This document shows, one piece after another, positions 23,301 through 35,300 of a stretch of 64,000 bases of DNA. The DNA comes from Owenia fusiformis (taxonomy: Eukaryota; Annelida; Polychaeta; Sabellida; Oweniidae), in contig CAIIXF020000002.1 in NCBI GenBank assembly GCA_903813345.2, forward strand, positions 594,001 to 658,000, given 5' to 3'. The position numbers and the translations under genes are program-made. The notes beneath the pieces were generated by a model. That model did not search any database. It worked only from the letters and a program-made list of their open reading frames with translations, and was not told where the DNA came from. Within the stretch, counting starts at the first letter, position 1. Each line of letters opens with the position of its first letter.

Positions 23301-26300
23301 GTGTAACCCCACTTTACTGCCTTTTGCCCCTGTTTATATCAATATAAAAGGTAGCATGTAACCTTCCTTGTAACATGTGTAAAAGTTTCAAGAAAATCAG
23401 TAAAGTGGTTTTCCTGGAATCACAATGACAAGATTTATCCAAAAAACGTCCAAGATGGCCGCCAGAATGCAAGATGGCCACCGAAAGGTTAATTAGCTCT
23501 AGAACTTCTTACCATGTAATATGTGTGAAAATTTGAAGTAAATCCGTTTGGTTTTCCTGAAATCGTGATGACAAAATTTATCTTTAAACTTCCAAGATGG
23601 CTGCCAGAATGCAAGATGGCCACCGAAAAAATAACGAGGTCTAGGACTTTTTACCATGTTACATGTGTGAACATTTGAAGTACATCTGTTATGCGTTTTT
23701 TGTGGAATCGCGATGACAATATTTATCTGAAAAAAATTCCAAGATGGCCGCCAGAATGCAAGATGGCCGCCGCAAAGTTAATCAGCTCTAGAACTTCTTA
23801 CCATGTAACATGTGTGAAAATTTGAAGTAAATCCGTCTAATGGTTTACCTGGAATCGTGATGACAAGAAAGTGAGACTTCAGAATGCCACCTTGTCTAAC
23901 CCCGTTTTGGTGCCTTTTGCCCCTGTTTACATCAATAGAAGAGGTGTTTTCTTTAAGAGGGAAGTCTGTTCTTTCAAACGGTACAATCATTTTATGTGGG
24001 AAAGTACCGGACAACAAAACCCCTTTTCAAGAGCCCTTTTGGAAATCAGATCGGGGACTAAAATGATCCTCACTTAAATACGACTCGTCAGTTGTATCCA
24101 GAATAGTAGAACGCCTATGGCGCTAGTGAATATCCAAGTCCCAGGTGAGTGGTTCGTATCCCTCCGTGATATACTATTTTTGTTTTATTAAATACGACAG
24201 AAAGGAGCAAGGTGTAGGTTGAAAACAAGACGTCAGTTTGTTTCAAAACAGTTTGGAAACATTAATCTCTGATAATTTAAGGTTTTCCACTCCTGAAGTG
24301 CCTCTAGATCTATGAAATTCATTAATCAAGACAGTGTAAAATTTTTAGATATATGTAATACGTTTTCATACTTTAGCCTGTGGAATCAACTAAATATTAC
24401 ATTTTGGATTTCATTGATATCCTGTCATAGTCCTAATTTTTTTTTGAAACATTATTTTTTCAACACTGATACAAATTTCCCTGACATTTCCCTGACATAT
24501 CTACCGTTTCAAAATTCCCGGTCATCTTTGGCCCTTTTGACCTAATTTTAAAATTACCTGACATTTCCAGCACTTGGAAAATCAAGTCAATTTCCCTGAC
24601 ATTTCCAGGTGCGTACGAACCCTGGAAATATCCAAATGGCTCGCCCTATGAATCGCTAGCACAGATTGGATTGATTAGTGTTTCAAAATGGTGGACGAAG
24701 TGTTTGATTAGATAATTTACATATTAAGCTTCTGAAAGGGGCAACAAGGCCTGTACATAGAAAATTCGAATTTTTTTACATTTTCTGAATTTTTAGGGCA
24801 ACATTTGGCTTAACATCTTTTTTTATACATTTTTTCTTAAAATGTATGGATAAACAATAAAATTTCAGTATTAAGCAGTGCAAATTCAGTTCAAAGCTAC
24901 TATAAAGGGAGTCCAACTTATAGATTTTGAAAATCCGACTCGTTTAAAGAAGAATATCAGCAGCTTTAATCATACAAAATGGATGGAGGGGGGGGGGTAG
25001 GCGATTTCTGCAAGAAAACTCATCAAATTTGGAAGATTTATTTTTTCAAGATATTTACAACTGAATTGCCAAATGAATAGGCGCAGTGCATTGCAAAATA
25101 TGTAAGGTCTTCTAGTATTTTTTTGACCTGATACGCTTCTAAGATATGAGATCTATTGTGATGATCCTCCCATACTTAGTACAATGTTATGTGTTTATTC
25201 TGAGGATTATCACTTTGTTTAAATTGCTCTTAACTTTATTTATCAATTATGTTTGTAGATACTTCATAATTCAGGAGTTTATTCAGAATTTTCTTATTTC
25301 ACTACTTCCTTATTCAGCCTTTTGTTGATAGTCTCATATTAAAAAGTTTATATGTGAATTTCTTACACTAGGCACATTATGTCAACTTTATATCAAATGT
25401 TGGTTATGTTATTGTTTATTTTAGCAATATTTAATGTTTGTTATGTGTGATTGTTTATAGGGGGCCAAACTAAGCGATTACATTTTATTTTGAGACTATA
25501 TAATTTTGGCACACATTTGCATGAATCATCAGTTCTTCAGTGGGACTTTGAATCACCGGCAAGTAACAGGAATTAACTTTCTCTCTGCATTTTGGAATTA
25601 ATACACATACATATTGGATATATAACATCTTAATTAGATACACTAACCTAGGTGAACGGGTTGGTAAGGTAATGGAATTACTTTTACTCTAAAACAGAGA
25701 AACTGTTTATACTTTTTCCTTTTATTTCTAATTAAACCCTCATAAGCATTGAGTGAGCTACGTGTACATTCTTGTAAGAAGCATTTCTGATTCATTTGAA
25801 ATTTACAGATTGACCTATATGTATATTTAAGATTCAATCGCCAACTTGGTATTTTTGGCTTTATCTTATATAATTTGAGGGTAATATCTGCTTGCCAGTG
25901 TTGATTATTTGAGTCACTAGAATATTCATACTTAAAATCTACATTTTGAACTGAAAACTTGAGAGAACTACCAGCTATTTATTTCACTTTTATATATATT
26001 GCAACTGCCTAATGTATTCCATATATCCCCAAGGTCGGGTTTGATTTGTCGTAATTAAGCTATGGCAATTTATTTGCTACTACGCTGTTAGTCTGCGTGG
26101 CTCTAGAAATAAGATACAACCCCCCCCCCCCCTAGCATGGTCTTGAAGAATTTGAACAAGCGTTGTATTAAACTGTACCAATAATATAGAACATTTCCCG
26201 AGACGAGTTGGTTTGGAGTTTTTCTAAGGCAATCATCAAATTTGCTGATACTCCGAGGGGTCTGTGATGCACCTGGTTAGTATCATCAGGCATGGACTAG

Positions 26301-29300
26301 TGACGATTTTTCAGTTGTCAAACAGCTTCACAGCAATAATCGACTTTTGAGCGCTCAATTGATTTCACTGGGCATATTTTATTTACTTTCCTTGAGATTG
26401 ATTACATTTATATTGGAAATTCTTAGGGAATCTAGCAATTGTTGTATTTTTCACTCCATTATCTAATTATTCAAAACATCCCCCAGGCAGGGTTTGATTT
26501 TGGGTAAGCAAGGGCAATTAATTTGCTGATACCCTTATTCGTCCCAGGGAACTAAGCATAGCCAGTGTTGGTATTAATTTGCTAATATAAAGCCTCACAG
26601 CATTTTAAATCTTTGTGTGCCTTTGTAATTACTGTGAGAAGATCCTATTTGGAATTTTGCATAACTGTCATAAGTTTTTGTCCCATTTGCTACACAGTGA
26701 CTATCCGACCACATTTATATTTTCATTACACTAATCAAACCCCTAGTCTTAGTTAGCTCCCATGTGGTCACTTTATCTGTATTACATGTAAACACCTTCT
26801 GAACATTTGATCATGATTACTATCCCGAACAGGAGATACATGCCTGTACTCATTGTATTGATGCGTATCTGGCTATTTTAGCCAGTACAGAACCTTTCTG
26901 AGAATTAATCTTTCATTGTTTTTATGATGACAATACAACCCCCTTTTGCCTGTATTGAACTAATTAGACAGGTCATTTTACCAAGTGAGGAAAACTGGCA
27001 GGCAGAATTAAGAGTATCAAGTTACGTTAATCGTTTGCATTGAATTTCCTAGATACACTGAATTTCATAAGTGTATTTGACTGAAAAGAACGTTACTTTC
27101 TGTTGTTTTGCATAACTGATGGTAAATCGTTGTAGAATTGTGTAACCAAACAAATGTATATATCTTGAAATAGAGTTGAATTATATTCATTTTATATAAT
27201 TTCCCATTACATTCTCTGTTGTGTTGAATGATTGTGTAAAAGTGTGGATATAGATCAGTGTTTGAAAAGACCCCCATTCCCATATATTTTACAATCTATT
27301 ATCAAGCTACACCATTAAAAATCCAGATACTTGATAGCTGGGTAACCCAGGACCACGCTACCCAACACCCTGGGTTGCCACAGATGGTGCCAGCGGCTGG
27401 GGTCTAGATACTTTACGTATTGACTCACGCATTGGATTACGTCATTATTTGATTTGATATAGATTGTTATTATAATGAAGTCTTTGATATATAAAACACT
27501 GTTTTATCAATTTATTTGAACATTCACACTACCGCACATCATGTCAGACACATCAGAACCTTTTTATGTAGCTAGACACGTGTCATTGCTTACACCCGAA
27601 TCTGGAGAAAGTTGTTCATCCCGTCCAAAGTTGAAAATGAACAATGCTGAGGGGATAACATCGGCATTCAATGATTCTGAGATGATTTTAAGCCATCAGG
27701 AGTCCAGTGAGAAACCATTGGAATTGACAATGGATGATGCAATACCCTTTGAGAAAACTGCTACAAGCGTTTCGCCAATTAAAGCGAAGTCTCAATCCAA
27801 ACCTTTGTTGTCACATCTGAAATTGACCAAAATGCCTAAAATCCAGGAAACTGTACCCGAATCACTCCATACAGTTGACCTGACATTGAAACCATTCATC
27901 AGATCTGTCAAATCAGAAACAGCAGATCATGATTTGAGTCCAACACAAATTTCTGGTAGTAAAATTAAAAACTCAGAAGTAGTATATAGTGAGCATTTCG
28001 ATCCCCTTGATCCACATTCCACTGAGGTGGATCCCGGGAAGAGGAAACCATTAAAGGATATGCATGGTTGCAAACATGTAAATTTAGCTTTTGGGAAAAC
28101 TATATCCTTGTATGGGGCAGTAAAAAGGCTTCTGTTCAACAACGGGTGTTAACCTGGGAAGCCTCCCCAGATGAAAAACCAGACAGTGGCTACCATTCAC
28201 AAGAACTTGTAAGGCCAAATTATGAATTAGAATACAGGCCAAAGTCTACCGTGTCCCATTCATTAGTCATTGAAACTAACAAGATGAATAGTATGTTCTC
28301 TGATATCAGCCAGAGTGAACATTACAAATCCCATACTCCTCAATTACCAGATTTAGAACATTCTTACATGTGTACTGAATCCAATGTATCTGGTGAAACT
28401 CATCCCTTAGAAGGTGGTGGTTATTTCAGTGCTAGTGAGCCCGAACAGAACAAATCCAAAAGTCCTCAAGATACTTGGTATCATACAGAATGTCCAGACA
28501 AAGCCATGGGGATCTTTTCTGAAGGAATGAATCCCAAAGCAGTGGATAGAGGACGTCCAATGACCAGACAAACTAGAGCCCGTCCTCAGCTTTCCTTGTT
28601 CCCAGAGAGAGTATATTCAGGTCGTAACCCTGTGTCCCAGGAGGTTCAGTTATTGAACAACTCTCTTCTGGATGACCCATTTGTTGTTGATGCAGATGTT
28701 GACAGCTGTGACAGCTCTGACTATGCAACAGCTGGTGAATTATTAGAGCCTGGCAAGTGTAAAATGAAATCCAATTCTCTTCATTTCCCCAGGAAAGTGA
28801 AGCAATTTTCTGCTTTGCCTAGATTGCCAAGTTCAGACTCTTCTGATGAAGAGTTACTGACAAGATATGCCAATAATCCTGCCAAAACCAAATTGAGTCA
28901 GAGAGAAGTATATCCTTGTATCTCAGAGGCTGTAATTACTAAGTTAGTTCAGCAACAAATGATGATACTTGGTCAAAATCTGACAAAGGTTATAAAAAAG
29001 ACCCTGAAAAAGAATTCCAATTCCAAGCCAAAGTCAAAGCGATATGTCTCATATTGCCAAATATGTGAAACAAGAAGACACTCCATCTTTGACTGTGACC
29101 AACGACACTCTATGGTTACTGGTGTCAGAGCTTGTTTTAAATGTGGAAATGACCATCGTATAACTGATTGTCCTTCTCTAAAAGTAGGACCAGATCAGGT
29201 TGAACACTAAATCATTATAGTGTTAGTGTGTGTCTAGAATCAGGCCAGAAAGATGCACCTCATTTACCATAAAGAATGGCCTTTAGAACCATGCTGCCTT

Positions 29301-32300
29301 AATTTTCCATGTTTCTGATGTTGATGTAAAACTATAATCCAATCAGAAGATTTATGCTTAGGTATGCATTACTTTGTTTAATGTTGAAAACACTTTATTT
29401 GATTTTCAACACATGTGTTTTATTTTATTCCCTTTTTGCTTGTGTCTTTGTCTGCCATGAATTGCGGGCTGTTTTGAACTTGATGTTGTTTAAAGCCCAT
29501 GGCAGTGAACTAGGTGGTAATGCAAGAACCTCGACACATGTAAGGGAACTGTATTTATTTTTTATTATTAACCATTATTGTCATTGATTGCCATGCCAGA
29601 GCCTTACTTTACCCGAGCATTAGTGTTAATTGACAGCATTGGCCTGATCAACCAATGTTTGTACACATGTATACTGTTTGCTCTGGGAGGAACTAAGTAG
29701 TGAATAAAGTTCGTGAGGGCATGGTAATATGACAGTTGAACCCAGAAAACTGCTTTTCTTGAACTCCTGAGGTGGATTCATTTGCAGTGGATAACAGCTT
29801 TTGATTGACTGGGATTGAGTAACACCGTGGATAGGGCCCATCCATTGTCTTTGTTGAAGTGACATACCTGGTTTTCTGGCAGGTTGGTGATAGGTGTTTC
29901 TCATCTTGCCCACCCAGTCATGTTACCCATTTTGCCTTTTTTTGGTGTACTGCAGCGTCTCCAGGAATATGACACGGTGATGCTTTCACCCGACAGAATT
30001 CCACCCCAACTTCCTTTGTACTGAAAGGGCCATTGTGACTGAATTTGAATCATTCCCAGTACAAATGTTATGAGATATTATCTGAAAACTACCAATCCGA
30101 AGCTGATTGTGAAATGATAAATCTTGATCATACGTTTGATTGATTCAATCTCATTGTAAAACCCTTTATTTTGGCCAATGTATATCACATGTGTGATATT
30201 CAAAATTTAAATTTGTATTGTTTGAATAACAAGCCTTATTTCCAGGACTGCGATGATTTGTTTCCAGTCCCATATGAACAATAATGATGACCTTCCACCT
30301 AATGAACATTTGAACACGATGATGATACACTTTCTGGTTCAAGTTACGTTTACTTATTTGGTGTACCCATGAGGTGACATGGGGAACCAGTGACAATTGA
30401 TAACCGGTAATGATTATGAACAAAGACAAAAACTGTATATTTATAAACTCATCTATATGATACATCCGCACTATGGGAAGCCACATGAGGAATATCACAA
30501 TTACAACGTGTATTATGTACTGGAATTATATCTGAGAACCATGAAGCTGACAAGTGTAACATTAATACCTGATATGATTTTGTTAGTGCACCCCATGCAG
30601 ATATGGGGAACCAATGACTCTTACAGCAAGCAGCCTATATTCTCAGCAAAATCATTGATGTCTTGCTTTGGGCACTTTGACTTTATATTGCAACACATGA
30701 TATGGCATAGACAACCACAGACAATTGCCATACTATGAACAATACTTCATATGATATGATGTTTGTAACTCCAATGACTACAACGTATATAATGGAGAAT
30801 AGACTCAAGGATTACTACTGCCAAAAACAATAATGATGAACTCTAGCAGCTTATGAACACTTATTGTTGTGTATAAATTGTATACAAGTTATCAAACTTT
30901 TGCATGTTTTAGTACCAATTGGTTGAAGGTGATTTTAGAAACATGTGTATTTGTATCTTTATATTTTCAGAGTTCGGGGTCGAACTGTTTTAAAAGGGGG
31001 AGCAGTGTGATGATCCTCCCATACTTAGTACAATGTTATGTGTTTATTCTGAGGATTATCACTTTGTTTAAATTGCTCTTATACTGGATGAGCTCAGACC
31101 AATTTTTAGCTTACGGTATTGCATTTTTCGAATTATGTTAATTATATGTAGTATATCATTTCTCATTGATTTTGAAAATAATAGGGTCTAGTTTTTCAGC
31201 CTCTTCGAATTATTGCCATTTATACCCCCTGGCTACTTTTATGAGGGGGTACTAGAATGAGCATTAATAATTTCTGTCATATCCCTCTAATCACATTTAT
31301 ATTTCTAGGGATCACGTATCTATGTATAACTAGCTGCCATGACAAATCTAATCATGATTGGTCAAGTGGTTGCCATGGCAACATAACTTAAGTGCGAAAA
31401 ACTGTAAATATTTCAAATAAATCCATCAGATCCTTAAAAAGGTAAATGGCTGCTTATCTCTTCAGATTGGACCAACTGACATAAAGTTGACTTTAAAAAC
31501 ATATTTAAGGAGTTATCAATAGGACAACATAAAAAAAATGATAAGGTAAATGAAATCTATGACTCTAGTCCGTAGTCATATTTTATCACTACCATTCACA
31601 ATACTCAAAAGTGGGCGTGGCACTTTCAGGTAACAATCCTAAGTAACTTCTGTTATGTACCTGCTATCACATTCATACTTTCAGGGAGTATGTATGTGTA
31701 TGTAGTTAATTGGTACAGCAAGTTTGATCATGTTTGGTGAAATCGTTGCCATAGCAAAAAAAGTGCAAACATTTTGATAGATCCACCACCAATGATTTCA
31801 TATTGCACAGTAAGTTTGAAAACATATTTAGGTCGTTGTTTATAAGTAAGAATGGTTGAAATCATCTGTAAGTCAATGTCACCATCTCAAGATTGATTTT
31901 TAATGTTAACAACTGTGTATAGTGGGCGTGGTACATTCAGGTAACAAAAACCAACCATCTTATTCAATAAGGCACTATCAGTATCAACTATATCAACACA
32001 GTTAACACGTGTACATATAAGATATTCCATTTAGGTAAGTTAGAACACAATTGATAAAATGATTGATTTTTCAAAAATTTATTGCTGTAATGATGTCAAC
32101 ATCCATAATCTAAGAATTCATGTTATTAACTAAATAAGATGTAAAAATAATTTATTTTTTGTATCAAATTTAGCAATTATGACTAACAAAATGTTAATAA
32201 CGTTTCTTTTTCATATTGAACGTTTAAAAGTATTTATATACCTACTAATAAATGGAAAATGCTAATTATATTCACTAACATATTATGTAATACTGTGTTT

Positions 32301-35300
32301 CTTTATTGATGAATTTTTACATAGTTTTCCTTCTGTGCAAATTGTATAGAAGCACCCATAGGTGACATAACAGATTGAGGTTATTGCAGATCTTATTGAA
32401 GAGCTGAAAGGTGCAGGTTAGTGATTTTGATAGGTGCAGGTAAGTGATTAATTCAGGTAAGTGATTAAACAGACACCAAAGTCACCCTCCATACTATCTA
32501 TTCTGCTGGACACTCTGATAAACCACTAGTTGTTCGTTCTGTTGATAGAGATGTTTTCCTACTCCTGATGAAATATTCGAGTCACATAAAACAGAAATTA
32601 CTGATGGATGTTGGAACAAGTGACAAAAGGCGAATTCTAGATATACATGAAATTGCAGCATCCCTTTCATCTGACCTCTGTGAGGCCCTTCCAGGATTAC
32701 ATGCGTTTACTGGTTGTGACTCAACCAGTGCCTTTGTTCGCAAAGGCAAACTCCTACCGCTGCGCCTCATGAAAAGTGAGAAAGTATTCCTGCACCTGTT
32801 CATTTCTCTAGGAACAACTTTAGAGTTAACCAAAGAACAGATGGATAAGCTTGAACATTTCGTATCTTATATATGACAAAAAAAACTAAGCTAAGAAATA
32901 TTAACAAGTTACATTGTTCTCTGTTCCAACAGCGGTACACCCCCAAATCAAATGTGACAATATCATATGAAGGGACAGACTTATCCCTTTTGCCACCATG
33001 CAAAGATTCCCTAATGCAACATGCATATCGTGCAAACTACCAAACCTACATATGGAAGAGTGCTCATATAGCAAAACCAGATATTGAAAATCCCAATGCT
33101 CATGGGTGGAAGGAGACCAACGAAGGGCTGCAACCTAGTTGGTCATCTCAGCCCATTATACCAAATGAGCTGATTGACATACTTGCTGATCAGATTGCTG
33201 CTGAAGCACTTGGTAAAGCAAATGAGAACATCAATGATGCTGATGAGTCCATCAATGCAGCTGATGTATTAAGTGAGTAAACTGATTTCTTTGCAGTCTA
33301 TTAAATCAGTAGTTGCTTATGTTGAAGGCTTTGAGTACAGAAGTCTAAATAACTGACATATGATGAAACATGTCATTAAGTTACTCGTTCAGTTACCTTT
33401 AGATATTAATATGTAGTTAAGATAATTAGTTAAGGACATAATGTTGTAAATGTAGTATGTAGCATAGGCATTAGAACTGGATTTGGAAGAAAAGCAATGA
33501 ACAATGCAAAAATCAATCCAAATGAACTATATATCTATAAATCAATACTTACAGTACACAATCCAAAAATAGTATATTAACAAAGCCATTCATTTATGTT
33601 ACCATAGCAACCATTTACCATTAACTAATAATTCGAATCATGTTGTTTTATAGAAAACACAACTTTATTTTGATTGGTTTAAGAGATTAGTAGTAATTTA
33701 CTTGTCATTTCGAAATAACTACATTTTTGCATATAAGTTGTGTTGCCATAGCAACCATTTTACCAAACATGATCAAACTTGCTGTATCAATAAACTATAT
33801 ACACATACATACTCCCTTAAAGTATGATTGTGATAGCAGGTACATAACAGAAGTTACTTAGGATTGTTACCTGAAAGTGCCATGCCCACTTTTAAGTATT
33901 GTGAATGGTAGTGACAAAATATGACTACGAACTAGAGTCGTAGATTTCATTTACCTTATCATTTTTATTATGTTGTCCTATTGATAACTCCTTAAATATG
34001 TTTTTAAAGTCAACTTTATGTCAGTTGGTCCAATCTGAAGAGATGAGCAGCCATTTACCTTTTAAAGATCTGATGGATTTATTTGAAATATTTACAGTTT
34101 TTCACACTTAAGTTATGTTGCCATGGCAACCACTTGACCAATCATGATTAGATTTGTCATGGCAGCTAGTTATACATAGATACATGATCCCTAGAAATAT
34201 AAATGTGATTAGAGGGATATGACAGAAATTATTAATGCTTATTCTAGTACCCCCTCATAAAAGTAGCCAGGGGGGTATAAATGGCAATAATTCGAAGAGG
34301 CTGAAAAACTAGACCCTATTATTTTCAAAATCAATGAGAAATGATATACTACATATAATTAACATAATTCGAAAAATGCAATACCATAAGCCAAAATTTG
34401 GTCTGAGCTCATCCAGTATTAACTTTATTTATCAATTATGTTTGTAGATACTTCATAATTCAGGAGTTTATTCAGAATTTTCTTATTTCACTACTTCCTT
34501 ATTCAGCCTTTTGTTGATAGTCTCATATTAAAAAGGTTATATGTGAATTTCTTACACTAGGCACATTATGTCAACTTTATATCAAATGTTGGTCATGTTA
34601 TTGTTTATTTTGGCAATATTTAATGTTTGTTATGTGTGATTGTTTATAGGGGGCCAAACTAAGCGATTACATTTTATTTTGAGACTATATAATTTTGGCA
34701 CACATTTGCATGAATCATCAGTTCTTCAGTGGGACTTTGAATCACCGGCAAGTAACAGGAATTAACTTTCTCTCTGCATTTTGGAATTAATACACATACA
34801 TATTGGATATATAACATCTTAATTAGATACACTAACCTAGGTGAACGGGTTGGTAAGGTAATGGAATTACTTTTACTCTAAAACAGAGAAACTGTTTATA
34901 CTTTTTCCTTGTTGGTGAATCTTCTGATTTCTCTCACTCATTTAGCTTCATTTACATTAGCATAAATTCATTTAAACCACGTTGAAGGTTATTATATCAG
35001 GTTCTAAAAGAATATTCAGGGCCATTTTGTATGATTACGACTTTGATTACAATCTGCCTGGTCACGCCTTGACTCAAACTGTGGCTGTACGTATTATAGC
35101 AGATTGATTTGAACTCTCAGAATTTTATTTCTAATTAAACCCTCATAAGCATTGAGTGAGCTACGTGTACATTCTTGTAAGAAGCATTTCTGATTCATTT
35201 GAAATTTACAGATTGACCTATATGTATATTTAAGATTCAATCGCCAACTTGGTATTTTTGGCTTTATCTTATATAATTTGAGGGTAATATCTGCTTACCA

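Larger units (their letters stand above)
19695..24059. mobile_element. 4.37-kb DNA transposon with long subrepeat-bearing TIRs
   Basis: Starts AGTCCCTGATCTG and ends CAGATCGGGGACT. The inverted copy of repeat X keeps the empty site (one ATTTT at 47,632-47,636), giving a 5-bp AAAAT duplication (19,690-19,694 and 24,060-24,064); a shorter duplication with a TAGTCCC end is also possible. TIRs run several hundred bases and contain four to five copies of a 120-150 bp unit (CACACATGTTACATGGTA..GCCATCTTGCATTCTGGCGG). It carries a decayed RANYQ-family protein gene (20,621-21,072) and a third-level palindrome (21,098-21,574). Confidence 0.8.
18536..24321. repeat. Dispersed repeat X interrupted by a transposon
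   Basis: 18,536-19,694 plus 24,060-24,321 together match, in reverse, the uninterrupted copy 47,376-48,748 (about 1.4 kb). Shared features include ATTCCGGAATCCTGGTGACA segments, heat-stable looking repeated TACTCCATTGGAGTATTTTT boxes and a tRNA-like stretch. The interruption is the 4.37-kb element at 19,695-24,059. Whether repeat X is itself a transposon is unknown. Confidence 0.8.

Noticed and set aside
29354-29587. Hydrophobic 77-codon frame (possible env-like peptide)
   Set aside because: Short, no signal or furin-like site, no neighbouring support; AT-rich sequence readily gives hydrophobic frames.
30166-30738. Two overlapping frames of about 110 codons
   Set aside because: Located in the internal part of the LTR element with no domain and opposite strands overlapping; no support.
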